Below, in pieces: positions 23,658-32,902 of a stretch of 64,000 nt of DNA. The notes beneath the pieces are model-generated. The model was not told the DNA's origin. It searched no databases and saw only the letters and a program-made list of their open reading frames with translations. The stretch's first letter is position 1. Each line of letters begins with the position of its first letter. Source of the DNA: Caccovicinus sp051878975 (GTDB taxonomy: Bacteria; Bacillota; Clostridia; Lachnospirales; Lachnospiraceae). The position numbers and the translations under genes were made by a program. The stretch covers positions 1 through 64,000 of the forward strand of contig JBJELD010000041.1 in the NCBI GenBank assembly GCA_051878975.1, written 5' to 3'.

Positions 23658-24551
23658 ATGGGCAGGGAAAAGAAAGTCAGCTGTGTGATATTAAATTACA
23701 ATGATGCGGATACGACGGAGAGACTGGTGCAGAGGATCTACCGGTACCGCAGTCTGGATGCGGTCGTGCTGGTGGACAATGCCTCCACGGATTCTTCCGC
23801 AAAGCGTCTTCAGGCACTGGCGAAGAAGCTGGATCCGAATAAGATCGTGGTGCTGAGGGCCGAACAGAACGGAGGCTACGGCGCTGGAAATAATCTGGGC
23901 ATCTACTATTCTTATGAGGTGCTGCAGATGGATTATGTGCTGATTGCCAATCCGGATGTGGAATTTTCTGAGGGAACCGTTTCTCATCTGGCGCATTTAT
24001 TTGAAACCCACCCGAATCTGGGGGTGGCGGCAGCTGCCATGGAGGATCCGGTTTTCGGCGTGCAGAAAAACGGATGGCCGCTTCTCGGCCTGTGGGGACA
24101 TCTGGCCAGAAGCGGGCCGGTTTCCCGGCGTCTGTTTGGCCGCTTTCTGGAATATGGAAAATCGTATTTTGAGGGAAAAAATGCCGTTTATGTGGATGTG
24201 GTTCACGGCTCCATGCTGATGGTTGATGCGCTGAAAATGATGGAATGCAGCGGATATGATGAAGGCGTATTCCTCTACAATGAGGAGGAGATCCTGGCCT
24301 GGCGGATGCTGGAGCGGGGGTATCGGACGGTGCTGCTTCAGTCGGAGCGGTATGTGCACCGTCACTCAGAAAGCATCTCCAAAACGCTGGATGATGCATG
24401 GAAGCGGCAGAAGCTGAGAAATCAGAGTGCGCTGTATTATTATAAACATTATCTGAAGATCAATCCGGCAGAAGAGTGGATTGTGAAAATGTTTTTTCAG
24501 GCAGTGCGGCTGGAGATCTGGCTTTACGGCCTGGCTGCGAAGCACAGATGA
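23658..24551 (+). CDS. Glycosyltransferase family 2 protein
   Basis: A 297-residue GT2 enzyme. The N-terminus KVSCVILNYNDADTTERLV and VDNASTDSS (about residues 36-44) form the nucleotide-binding part. VLIANPDVEF (about 92-101) carries the metal-binding NPD. VHGSMLMVDALKMMECSGYD and LYNEEEIL (about 216-223) resemble rhamnosyltransferase-type GT2 acceptor regions. The start at 23658 lies 8 bases after the GT8 stop. The longer in-frame extension upstream overlaps the GT8 gene and is not credible. Confidence 0.88.
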   Translation: MGREKKVSCVILNYNDADTTERLVQRIYRYRSLDAVVLVDNASTDSSAKRLQALAKKLDPNKIVVLRAEQNGGYGAGNNLGIYYSYEVLQMDYVLIANPDVEFSEGTVSHLAHLFETHPNLGVAAAAMEDPVFGVQKNGWPLLGLWGHLARSGPVSRRLFGRFLEYGKSYFEGKNAVYVDVVHGSMLMVDALKMMECSGYDEGVFLYNEEEILAWRMLERGYRTVLLQSERYVHRHSESISKTLDDAWKRQKLRNQSALYYYKHYLKINPAEEWIVKMFFQAVRLEIWLYGLAAKHR

Positions 24552-24577
24552 AGAAGAAAGGACAGGAGGCGTTCGGC

Positions 24578-26626
24578 ATGGAAAAAGACCTGGTTTCGAT
24601 CGTGGTCCCGATTTACAATTCAGAAGAATATCTGACAAGATGCATCCGGTCTCTGCAGGCGCAGAGCTATGAAAATCTGGAGCTGATCCTGGTGGATGAC
24701 GGTTCTTCGGACGATTCTCTGAAAATCTGCCGGAGAGAAGGCGAGAAGGACAGCCGGATCCGGGTGCTTCACAAGGAAAACGGCGGCGTGGCCAGCGCCA
24801 GAAACGCAGGCATGGAAGCGATGAAGGGGGATTGGCTGATGCTGATCGATGCGGACGATTACATTCATCCGGACATGGTGCGGGACCTGCTGCAGGCGGC
24901 GGGGAGCTGTCAGGCTCAGGCGGCCATCTGCGGCTTTGAGCGGGTATTTGCGGACGGCACGCCGCCGCAGGTGCATGCGCTGAAGGAGAGCTGGAGCGGA
25001 AGCCTTCACGAATTTTCTGAGGAAATGCTGCTTTTGCTTTACCGGAATCTGATGCTGCGGACCCAGAGCAATAAGCTGTATTCCGTGCCGGTGCTGCGCA
25101 GGCATAAGCTGGCCTATCCAGGGGGATTTTCCATCAACGAGGATATCTGGTTCTGCATCCGATATCTGACCTGCTGTCAGCGGATTGCCTGTATTCCGGG
25201 AAGCTATCTGTATTATTGGCAGAACAGTCCGGGGGACAGTCAGATCAGCCGTTATCATCCGGAAGGAGTGGACAGCTGTTTTCTGCTGCTTTCTGCAGCG
25301 GAAGCGTTTCTGCAGCGGGCGGAAAGCTCCGGGCGGGTGCGCCGGGAGATGGAGAATGAGATGCTGTTTCACATCTGCGGCTTTGCAGGTCATATTTATT
25401 ACCGGACAGAGAAAAGCAGCCGGGAATGTCTGGCGTCCATCCGCGGGCTGGCCGACCGGAAAGAATTTCAGAGACTGCTGCATGGGATGAAGCCGCGGGG
25501 AATCAAGAACCGGACAGCGGCGCTGCTTTTAGGCCGCCGCATGTGCCTGGCTTATCATGGGCTGTGCCTGCTGCTGTACGGGCGGCAGAGAAGAGCGTTT
25601 GCAGAGAAAAAACATGGAAAGGATCACGCAACATTGATAGAAGAGAGGAAGGAATCGGAGATTCTGGTCAGCGTCAGCTGCATCACGTTTAACCACGAAG
25701 CTTATATTGCCAGAGCGCTGGACAGTTTTCTGATGCAGAAGACCAATTTTAAATTTGAGATTCTGGTATACGATGATGCGTCCACGGACCGGACGCAGGA
25801 GATCATCCGGGAGTACGAGAAGCGGTATCCGGATATTATCAAGCCGTATTATCAGACGGAAAACCAGTATTCCAAAGGGAAATATAACGTAGAAGGATTT
25901 TTCAATTATCCGCGGGCAAAGGGAAAATATATTGCCATGTGCGACGGGGATGACTACTGGACGGATGAGCGGAAGCTGCAGCTGCAGGTCGATTATATGG
26001 AAGCGCATCCGGAGTGTGCCATGTGTCTCCATGCGGCCAGAATTGAGACGCAGGAGAAGGCCATCCAGTCGCTGGAGATCCGACCGTATCACAAAAACCG
26101 GGTGATCACCGCGGAGGAGGTGATCGACAAGCCCTCGAATTATCCGACGGCATCCCTGTTGTTCCGGACGGAATATACACGGGATCTGCAGGATTATTAT
26201 TACGCCAGTCCGGTAGGAGACATTCCGATCCAGATCCACATGGCGGCGCACGGGACCGTTTATTATATGGACCGGAATATGTCGGTTTATCAGCAGGGCG
26301 TATCGGTTTCCTGGAGTGCGCTGATGAAGCAGGGCAATTACAAGCAGAATCTGATCGACCATCACAACGCCATGAAGGTGATGTACCGCGGGTTTTCGAA
26401 GGAAACGAAGGGAAAGTATGACCGGGCGATTGAGCGGGCCTGCCGCCGGATGGATTTTCTGACGCTGATCAATGTGAAGGAGTACAAGGAAGCGCTGGCT
26501 CCGGGCTATCGAAGCTTTTATAAGGAGCTGGATCTTCGTACCCGGTTTTTCATCAAATTTGAGATGAAGGCGCCGTGGCTGTATCGCAGCTTAAGAAAGC
26601 TGGTATTTGGAAAGGACCGCTGCTAG
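24578..26626 (+). CDS. Tandem glycosyltransferase: two GT2 domains in one protein
   Basis: A 682-residue protein with two complete GT2 domains. The first begins SIVVPIYNSEEYLTRCIRSL (about residue 7), with VDDGSSDDS and the DxD of LMLIDADDYIHPDM. The second begins VSVSCITFNHEAYIARALDS (about residue 366), with YDDASTDRTQEI and MCDGDDYWTDE. A basic linker of about 100 residues separates them. Two transferases in one chain usually add two successive sugars. AGGAGG is 8 bases before the ATG at 24578. The stop abuts the flippase gene. Confidence 0.88.
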   Translation: MEKDLVSIVVPIYNSEEYLTRCIRSLQAQSYENLELILVDDGSSDDSLKICRREGEKDSRIRVLHKENGGVASARNAGMEAMKGDWLMLIDADDYIHPDMVRDLLQAAGSCQAQAAICGFERVFADGTPPQVHALKESWSGSLHEFSEEMLLLLYRNLMLRTQSNKLYSVPVLRRHKLAYPGGFSINEDIWFCIRYLTCCQRIACIPGSYLYYWQNSPGDSQISRYHPEGVDSCFLLLSAAEAFLQRAESSGRVRREMENEMLFHICGFAGHIYYRTEKSSRECLASIRGLADRKEFQRLLHGMKPRGIKNRTAALLLGRRMCLAYHGLCLLLYGRQRRAFAEKKHGKDHATLIEERKESEILVSVSCITFNHEAYIARALDSFLMQKTNFKFEILVYDDASTDRTQEIIREYEKRYPDIIKPYYQTENQYSKGKYNVEGFFNYPRAKGKYIAMCDGDDYWTDERKLQLQVDYMEAHPECAMCLHAARIETQEKAIQSLEIRPYHKNRVITAEEVIDKPSNYPTASLLFRTEYTRDLQDYYYASPVGDIPIQIHMAAHGTVYYMDRNMSVYQQGVSVSWSALMKQGNYKQNLIDHHNAMKVMYRGFSKETKGKYDRAIERACRRMDFLTLINVKEYKEALAPGYRSFYKELDLRTRFFIKFEMKAPWLYRSLRKLVFGKDRC

Positions 26627-28114
26627 ATGACGGAAAAAAGAGAATCAAACAGAGAGAACCAAAGAAACGAACAGCTGGAGACGAAAACGAGAGTCTTAAA
26701 CGGCCTGTTCTGGAAGGTGATGGAGAACGGCGGCTCTCAGGGTATCCAGTTTCTCATCTCCATCCTGCTTGCCCGGCTTTTGTCGCCGGATGAATATGGC
26801 GTGATCAACATTGTGCTGATCTTTGTTACCGTTGCGAATGTGATCGTGCAGAACGGGTTCGGAACAGCGCTGATTCAGAAGCAGAGTGCGGATGAGAGAG
26901 ATTACTCCTCGGTATTTTATGTAAATCTGGTGACGGCGGCTGTGATCTATGGAGTTTTATTTCTGGCTGCGCCGTGGATCGCGGCATTCTATGAAAATCC
27001 GGAAATGACCGGGATCGTACGCGTGCTGTCTCTGGTTCTCTTGCCGGGAGCGGTTATTTCTGTGCAGACGGCCTTTGTCTCCCGGCAGATGAAGTTTAAG
27101 GGATTATGCATTTCTACAGTAACGGCCGCGCTGGTGTCCGGGGCGGTTGGTGTCTGGATGGCCTGGGAGGGCTTCGGTGTCTGGGCTCTGGTGGGTCAGC
27201 AGTCTTTTTATTATCTGATTCTGATGGTGGTCCTGTTTGCGGTAATTGAATGGCGGCCCAGGAAGATTTTTGCCCTGGAGCGGGTGGAATCCATGTTTCG
27301 GTTCGGCTGGAAGCTTTTGTGCGCGGCATTGATCGATACGCTGTTTATGAATCTGTACGGTCTGGTCGTGGGAAAGCTGTATGATGAGAGAACCATGGGA
27401 ATTTACAGCCGCGGCGAGCAGTTCCCGAAGCTGATCGTGACCAATCTGGGCACGGCGATCCAGTCGGTGATGCTTCCGGCTCTGTCGGCGCATCAGACGC
27501 ATCCGGATCAGGTCGTTGGTATGCTGCGCCGGGCAATCAAAACCAGTGTATTTCTGGTGCTGCCCATGATGGCCGGTCTGGCGGCGGCTGCCGATAATCT
27601 GGTGCTGGTGCTTTTGGGAGAGAAATGGATGGAATGTGTGCCGTTTCTGCAGATTTCCTGCATGGCCTATGCGGTCTGGCCCATGGATATTGCGAATCTT
27701 CAGGCGCTGAATGCCATGGGAAGAAGTGATGTATTTCTGAAGCTGGAGATTTTAAAGAAAGTAGTAGGAATCATGATTTTGATTCTGACCATGCGCTGCG
27801 GGGCCTTGAGCTTCATTGCCTGGAAGGCGGTGGGGGATTTCCTGTGCACCTTTATCAACGCATGGCCGAACCAGAAGCTGCTGGGCTATTCGATCGGACA
27901 GATGTGGAAGGATATTCTGCCGGCCCTGGCGGTGTCGCTTGTGATGGGAGCTTTCGTTTATCTGCTGCGATTTGCCCTGCCGGCCGGACTGCTGGGGCTG
28001 GCCGGGCAGATTATATGCGGTGTGGCAGGATATGTGGGTCTTTCCTGGTGCTTTGGCCTGGAAAGCTTTTGGTATCTGTTCCGGACCGTGAAGGAACGCT
28101 TTGGAAACCGGTAA
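26627..28114 (+). CDS. Polysaccharide flippase (MOP family, Wzx/WzxC-like)
   Basis: A 495-residue membrane protein with about 12-14 hydrophobic segments, of the polysaccharide-transport branch of the MOP superfamily. It flips lipid-linked sugars across the membrane. After a charged N-terminus of about 28 residues come FWKVMENGGSQGIQFLISIL and LARLLSPDEYGVINI, which are characteristic of WzxC-type proteins. It starts one base after the tandem GT gene. It ends only 6 bases before the 3' end of a convergent gene, with no terminator between them. Confidence 0.85.
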   Translation: MTEKRESNRENQRNEQLETKTRVLNGLFWKVMENGGSQGIQFLISILLARLLSPDEYGVINIVLIFVTVANVIVQNGFGTALIQKQSADERDYSSVFYVNLVTAAVIYGVLFLAAPWIAAFYENPEMTGIVRVLSLVLLPGAVISVQTAFVSRQMKFKGLCISTVTAALVSGAVGVWMAWEGFGVWALVGQQSFYYLILMVVLFAVIEWRPRKIFALERVESMFRFGWKLLCAALIDTLFMNLYGLVVGKLYDERTMGIYSRGEQFPKLIVTNLGTAIQSVMLPALSAHQTHPDQVVGMLRRAIKTSVFLVLPMMAGLAAAADNLVLVLLGEKWMECVPFLQISCMAYAVWPMDIANLQALNAMGRSDVFLKLEILKKVVGIMILILTMRCGALSFIAWKAVGDFLCTFINAWPNQKLLGYSIGQMWKDILPALAVSLVMGAFVYLLRFALPAGLLGLAGQIICGVAGYVGLSWCFGLESFWYLFRTVKERFGNR

Positions 28115-28120
28115 GCAGCC

Positions 28121-29116
28121 TTATTCCTGCCAGGAGGCGGACAGGATCTCCAGAATCTCCTCCATGTCGGCGGCAGTATAACGCTGATCGACGGGAAGCG
28201 GAAGAATGTTCTGCGCCATCTGATATTCCGCGGTTTCTTCCGGACAGAGTTCCAGAACCTCCGGCCACAGGACCGGAATATAAATCTTGTGTTCAATTAA
28301 CCGTCTGCGGATCACCGCGCCGGGAATGCGGTTTTCGTCATACCAGAACGGGTAGGCGTAGGCACCGGCGATCGGAGACAGTGTCAGGCGGTTTTTGATT
28401 TCCAGCCTTTCATGCAGGAAGGCAAAATTATCGGTCCGGCGTTTTTCGGCAAAGGAATAGTCAACGGCCCGCAGCAGATTGTGCGTGAGCTTTGACATCC
28501 GCTTGACGGGTTCTTCGGTAAAACGCTCATTGTTGGCGGCATATTCGCTGTAGAATGCAGAGGCCGGCGCTTCGAAGCGGCCCAGCAGAAAGTGCATCCG
28601 GTCATAGGAGACATCTTCAGGAAGAGCCTGCCAGGCGGACAAAAGCGCAGAAGGCGCCGGGCTCCCTTCCTTTGGGGCGAAGTAAGCGCCGTCTGCGACG
28701 CCGAAGAATTTCCGGCAGCTGTACAGCGTATCAATGCCGGGAAGCGGCCGACGGAAGAAGCAGTGGGTGTAATCTGCGATCATCCTGGGAAAACGGGCGG
28801 AGAGTGCCAGGATCTCCTGATCGGTCAGTGTCCCGTAAAAATTGACCAGATAAAGCCACTCTCCTTCATCCGGCTCCCGGTCAGGCAAGGGCTTAAAATT
28901 CCGGTCGATCCGGTAATATTCAAAGGGGATCTGCTCTTTTTCACAGGCTTCCCGGACGGTGGAGCAGCAGAAAAAGGGAATGTACAGCTTTTTGATTCCA
29001 CGGTATCGGATGCAGAAGCGCAGAGCCGTCCGTCCGCTGTTCAAAGCCAGCAGATCCGGATAAAATTCCGGTCCGCGGCAGGTATCCAGTTCGATGTAGC
29101 CTCCATATTCCTTCAT
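28121..29116 (-). CDS. DegT/DnrJ-like PLP-dependent protein
   Basis: A 331-residue protein resembling divergent DegT/DnrJ/EryC1-type aminotransferases. It has LNSGRTALRFCIRYR near residue 22, then LYIPFFCCSTVREACEKEQI and FYGTLTDQEI. A probable PLP-binding lysine lies in LYSCRKFFGVADGAYF near residue 135. The start at 29116 has AAGGAG upstream; the first in-frame ATG (29146) overlaps the preceding stop without a site. It lies directly behind the WbqC-like gene, and both probably modify a sugar or sugar-linked amine. The substrate is unknown, and the assignment is weaker than for the aminotransferase at 31784. Confidence 0.6.
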   Translation of the reverse strand: MKEYGGYIELDTCRGPEFYPDLLALNSGRTALRFCIRYRGIKKLYIPFFCCSTVREACEKEQIPFEYYRIDRNFKPLPDREPDEGEWLYLVNFYGTLTDQEILALSARFPRMIADYTHCFFRRPLPGIDTLYSCRKFFGVADGAYFAPKEGSPAPSALLSAWQALPEDVSYDRMHFLLGRFEAPASAFYSEYAANNERFTEEPVKRMSKLTHNLLRAVDYSFAEKRRTDNFAFLHERLEIKNRLTLSPIAGAYAYPFWYDENRIPGAVIRRRLIEHKIYIPVLWPEVLELCPEETAEYQMAQNILPLPVDQRYTAADMEEILEILSASWQE

Positions 29117-29147
29117 GTCAGATGAGCTCCTTTTCTGATTTTTCATT

Positions 29148-29858
29148 TTACTTCTCCAGTGTATATGCAGAAAGCATTTCTTTTACCGTTTCCCGGTCAT
29201 TGAACATCAGAACGTCCACGATGGAAAGGCCCGGTACGAACGGATCGCCGAACTGGGGATATTCCACCGGCTTCATTTCGATAAAATAAAGATTCAGGCC
29301 GGCTTCTTTGAATTCCTCCTGACTGTAAAGGCTTCGCCCGCCGGAGGCATTGATGTAGGTGTCTGCGCCGAGACAGTGGCAGATATTGATGACTTTCTTT
29401 TCTTTTGCAAGCTGATTGTTCTTTTCCGGAATCTGGGAGGAAACCAGAATCTTTGTGGGGATCTCCAGCCAGCGGCACATTTCCCGGATGGAGTATTCCA
29501 GATAGCGGGCCAGATTGGTTTCCTCATGAAGGAGAATCGTTTCCAGCAGAGGCAGGACTTCCCGGTACATGGGAGCCTTCTGGTAGGCCATCTGAAAGGT
29601 GGACAGAAGCTTTCTGGCAGGGCTGTATTTCGGGTCCTGCAGAAGCTCAATCTCATTGATTTTTTTGTTCGGGCTGGCACCGGACATATTGATATGAAAA
29701 TATTTCGGCTGTCCCTGATACAGATAACGGTTCCGGTTGATCCAGCCGCCCTTGATAAAGTTCACATCGTCGTAGATGACAAAGGTATCTGCGCTGGCAA
29801 TCAGCTGCCAGTAGCCGAGATACGGCAGAAAATAAGGCTGCATGATAGAAAGCTTCAT
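29148..29858 (-). CDS. WbqC-family protein
   Basis: A 236-residue protein of the WbqC-like family, found in many O-antigen and capsule loci but of uncertain reaction. It starts MKLSIMQPYFLPYLGYWQLI, the diagnostic N-terminus, followed by YDDVNFIKGGWINRN and INASGGRSLYSQEEF. The C-terminus has the typical FVPGLSIVDVLMFND. A strong ribosome site AGGAGG precedes it. The DegT-like gene follows within one base of its stop, so the two form a pair. Expression may rely on read-through from the L,D-transpeptidase gene. Confidence 0.85.
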   Translation of the reverse strand: MKLSIMQPYFLPYLGYWQLIASADTFVIYDDVNFIKGGWINRNRYLYQGQPKYFHINMSGASPNKKINEIELLQDPKYSPARKLLSTFQMAYQKAPMYREVLPLLETILLHEETNLARYLEYSIREMCRWLEIPTKILVSSQIPEKNNQLAKEKKVINICHCLGADTYINASGGRSLYSQEEFKEAGLNLYFIEMKPVEYPQFGDPFVPGLSIVDVLMFNDRETVKEMLSAYTLEK

Positions 29859-29885
29859 AAAAACATTCCTCCTGAGATGTTGTAA

Positions 29886-29924
29886 AGAAAAGCCGCCGAT
29901 TCAAGCACTGCTTGCAGCGGCGGC
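29886..29924 (-). terminator. Intrinsic terminator after the L,D-transpeptidase gene
   Basis: On the minus strand GCCGCCG (around 29924-29918) pairs with CGGCGGC (around 29898-29892), followed by TTTTCTTT. It lies between the L,D-transpeptidase stop and the WbqC-like gene, so it may reduce transcription of the latter. Confidence 0.7.
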
Positions 29925-29964
29925 GTGAGCGTTCCGCAGACGGAACCAATATGTAATGCTTTTC

Positions 29965-31566
29965 TTAGTTGATCGGCTCAGACGGCATCGGGATCGGAAC
30001 GGCAGCGGTCTGATGCTGACTCTGAGCGGCGGCAGCAGCCTGCGTTCTTACAGATTCCGGAATGGACGGATCGGTCGGGTCAAAATTCTGATCGTCCGGA
30101 ATCGTTGCATCCAGAACCGGTGCCTCAAACGGACCGTTGATCTCGGAATCATAGATGATAACCGTAGTGCCGACCGGGCAGTTGTCGTAGATCCACTTCA
30201 TCTCGCCGGTCTTCAAACGGGTGCAGCCGTGGGAACGGCCGATGCCCAGGTTGTTGTAGGTACTGGCATCCAGACTGTATTCATTCTGCTCGTTATAGAT
30301 GACGGAATGGATCATGAAGCCATCCTTCAGACGCATTGCGTACTGGGTATAAACATCGCCGTACATCAGTCTCCAGCGGTACTTGGCCGGAATCTTGAAG
30401 GTGCCGTACGGGGTGTCGTCACCGGTAGTAGTTAAGAAGGATACAACCGGAAGAATGTAGCCGTTATCGCCGTCCTGGGCGTATACGGTTAAGGTATCCG
30501 TAACCCGGTTGATCTTTAACAGGTAAGGGCCGGCATCACCGAGAATGTTTCTCAGATCCGATACCATCATACCGTTGTCATCAAAGAAATATTTGTAGCC
30601 GTCAATGTACTGCCAGCCGGTAACGGCCTGATCATTGACAAAATAGTATCTCTGGTTTTCTACCCAGCCCCAGCCGGTATATGGATTTCCGCTGCCGTCC
30701 CGGTAGGTCGGCAGTCCGCCGGTGAACTGTACGCCGTCTGTGCCGGCCGGAGCCTCCAGCGTTTTTGCGGTGCTGTACGGGAACTGGCTGTTCTTCGGAA
30801 CCAGCGTCATCCGGAAGCCGATGATCCATTTTCCGTTTGCCATGGCACCGGAGGTCTGACCGTTCTTTGCCCAGTCTAATACGGTTCCGTCGGAAAGTGT
30901 GGCGTGATAGTAGATATCATAATCATTGCTTACTACACCGTCCAGGCGGACCTGAACGGCTTCTATTGCAGAGCCGTCCGTCAGATGTGTGGTTTCCTTG
31001 CCGTTCATGACCCAGGAAGACCAGCCTGTGGTGCTGGAGTAGGTACGGTAAATAATATTTCCCAGCGTGTTTCTTAAAACCATCTGCATGGAGTACCAGC
31101 CGTTGCCCTGATTGTGGATGGTGTCATCACCAATGAAGGACGGCGTCCAGTAGCCGTCGGCGCGAAGTGCACTGGCGCCGATGTAGGGAATGGTTTCTCC
31201 GTATTCCTGTGTCCGCTGATAAGCACGGATATTGGCCTCATCATCAGAGGTAAAGGTGAGCGTATCCTGGGAAACAGCTGCCTGCTGGCTGTCTGTCGTG
31301 CCGGTCTGAGCGTCACCGTTTTCCGTCGGACCGGTCTGAGAAGTGCCGGACGGCAGAGATTCCACAATACCGGATGAATTTCCATCCGGATTTGTCCGGA
31401 TGATAACAGTTGCGGATGAGCTGGTTGAGGCTGGGGAAGGGTTTTCAAAGCCTGGCCCCACATTGGAATAATCAACGGTTTCATCTGCAAATGCGGTCAT
31501 AGTCCCGGCCGAAGCCATGGAAAGAGACAGCAGAAGTGCAGCTGAAAGACGATTTAAGTTGTGCAT
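29965..31566 (-). CDS. Secreted L,D-transpeptidase with ChW-like and cell-wall-binding repeats
   Basis: A 533-residue exported enzyme that forms 3-3 peptidoglycan cross-links or attaches proteins. A signal peptide ends near residue 27 (ASAGTMTAFA). A Thr/Ser-rich linker (about 28-105) follows. A region around residues 150-270 has clostridial hydrophobic-W (ChW)-like sequence with WSSWVMNGKE and DWAKNGQTSG. Two glucan/choline-type wall-binding units follow (GWGWVENQRYYFVNDQAVTG, then WQYIDGYKYFFDDNG). The YkuD catalytic domain occupies about 365-490, with the active-site HSVIYNE and GIGRSHGCTRL (catalytic Cys). The C-terminal tail is Gln/Ala/Pro-rich. The ATG at 31566 follows AGGAGGAAG. Confidence 0.93.
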   Translation of the reverse strand: MHNLNRLSAALLLSLSMASAGTMTAFADETVDYSNVGPGFENPSPASTSSSATVIIRTNPDGNSSGIVESLPSGTSQTGPTENGDAQTGTTDSQQAAVSQDTLTFTSDDEANIRAYQRTQEYGETIPYIGASALRADGYWTPSFIGDDTIHNQGNGWYSMQMVLRNTLGNIIYRTYSSTTGWSSWVMNGKETTHLTDGSAIEAVQVRLDGVVSNDYDIYYHATLSDGTVLDWAKNGQTSGAMANGKWIIGFRMTLVPKNSQFPYSTAKTLEAPAGTDGVQFTGGLPTYRDGSGNPYTGWGWVENQRYYFVNDQAVTGWQYIDGYKYFFDDNGMMVSDLRNILGDAGPYLLKINRVTDTLTVYAQDGDNGYILPVVSFLTTTGDDTPYGTFKIPAKYRWRLMYGDVYTQYAMRLKDGFMIHSVIYNEQNEYSLDASTYNNLGIGRSHGCTRLKTGEMKWIYDNCPVGTTVIIYDSEINGPFEAPVLDATIPDDQNFDPTDPSIPESVRTQAAAAAQSQHQTAAVPIPMPSEPIN

Positions 31567-31598
31567 AGTTCTTCCTCCTGGTAAAATTCTATTGTGCA

Positions 31599-31684
31599 GA
31601 GAATCGGAAGCCGCTGCGCGGAACGATTCTCCTGTGGTTTCAGATGACAAGTAATAATTTAATATATTTAAAGGAAAAAAGCAA
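31599..31684 (-). promoter_or_regulatory. Leader hairpin and weak promoter of the L,D-transpeptidase gene
   Basis: GAGAATCG (31599-31606) and CGATTCTC (31624-31631) are perfect complements in the untranslated leader of the minus-strand gene. Upstream, minus-strand TTGCTT (31684-31679) and TAAATT (31661-31656) are 17 bases apart and could be the promoter. The AT-rich divergent region also holds the small palindrome ATCGTAACGAT (31719-31729). I found no convincing promoter for the plus-strand gene at 31784. Confidence 0.35.
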
Positions 31685-31783
31685 GAGAAGCTTTACTTTT
31701 AATTGGCGATATTGTAAAATCGTAACGATTATGACTGAAAAACGTAATAAACCAGCGAAGACTTCTGGAAGGAGGAGGAAAAG

Positions 31784-32887
31784 ATGGAAAAAGATGGAAA
31801 ACCGATTCGCGTGACCAGGTCTTCGATGCCGCCGTTTGAGGAATATACCGGTCTGATCCGGGAGCTGTGGGACAGCCACTGGCTGACCAATATGGGGGAT
31901 TTTCACCAGAAACTGGAGCAGGAGCTGAAGGAATATCTGGATGTGCAGAATTTGTCTTTGTTTGTAAACGGGCATATGGCCCTGGAGATGACGATCCAGG
32001 CGTTCGGTCTGAGCGGAGAAGTGATTACCACGCCGTTTACCTTTGCCTCCACTACGCATGCCATTGTGCGGAACGGCCTGACTCCGGTGTTCTGTGATAT
32101 CCGCCCGGATGATTATACACTGGATGCGGGACAGCTGGAGGAGCGGATTACGGACCAGACCTGCGCGATTGTTCCGGTTCACGTTTATGGAAACATCTGT
32201 CAGGTAGAGCAGATCGAGGAGATTGCTGCAAAGCACGGGCTGAAGGTGATTTATGATGCGGCACATGCCTTCGGGGAAACGCTGCACGGGAAGGGCGTAG
32301 CCTCTTTTGGAGATGCCAGCATGTTCAGCTTTCATGCCACCAAGGTGTATAATACGATTGAGGGCGGTGCGGTGGCTTACCGGGATCCGGCCATGGCACA
32401 TCAGATCAACGGGCTGAAGAATTTCGGTATCATGGACGAGGAAACGGTGGAGCTGGTGGGCGGAAACGGAAAGATGAATGAATTCCAGGCAGCCATGGGA
32501 CTCTGCAATTTAAAATATGTGGACCGGGAGATTGAAAAGCGCCGTCTGGTTTATGAGCGGTACCGGGAACGGCTGGAGGGTGTAAGGGGAATTCATTTCT
32601 GCCCGGATGATCCGGCGGTGCGGCGGAATTATGCCTACATGCCGGTGGTTTTTGAAGGCTTTTACAAGGATCGGGAACAGATCTTTGCCGAGCTGGAGGC
32701 ACAGGAAATCTATCCGCGAAAGTATTTCTATCCTTGTGTGAATGCGTATCGGTGTTATCAGGGACGCTTCCGTCCGGAGGACACGCCGGTGGCGAAGCGG
32801 ATTTCAGAAGAGATCCTGACGCTGCCGATGTATGCGGATCTGCCGCTTGCGGCTGTGGACGAAATTTGTGATATTATTTTGCGGTAA
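31784..32887 (+). CDS. DegT/DnrJ/EryC1/StrS aminotransferase (VioA-like)
   Basis: A 367-residue PLP-dependent sugar aminotransferase. The N-terminus SSMPPFEEYTGLIRELW and HWLTNMGDFHQKLEQELKEYL recall VioA-type dTDP-4-keto-6-deoxyglucose 4-aminotransferases. LFVNGHMALEMTIQA binds the cofactor phosphate. YDAAHAFGE (about residues 162-170) supplies the Asp contacting PLP, and SFHATKVYNTIEGGA (about 184-198) the catalytic Lys. If correct, it uses the RmlB product to make dTDP-4-amino-4,6-dideoxyglucose. No N-acyltransferase of the VioB or hexapeptide type is nearby. It is the first plus-strand gene after the minus-strand block; ribosome site AGGAGG. Confidence 0.82.
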   Translation: MEKDGKPIRVTRSSMPPFEEYTGLIRELWDSHWLTNMGDFHQKLEQELKEYLDVQNLSLFVNGHMALEMTIQAFGLSGEVITTPFTFASTTHAIVRNGLTPVFCDIRPDDYTLDAGQLEERITDQTCAIVPVHVYGNICQVEQIEEIAAKHGLKVIYDAAHAFGETLHGKGVASFGDASMFSFHATKVYNTIEGGAVAYRDPAMAHQINGLKNFGIMDEETVELVGGNGKMNEFQAAMGLCNLKYVDREIEKRRLVYERYRERLEGVRGIHFCPDDPAVRRNYAYMPVVFEGFYKDREQIFAELEAQEIYPRKYFYPCVNAYRCYQGRFRPEDTPVAKRISEEILTLPMYADLPLAAVDEICDIILR

Positions 32888-32902
32888 AACGGGGAGAATG
32901 CT

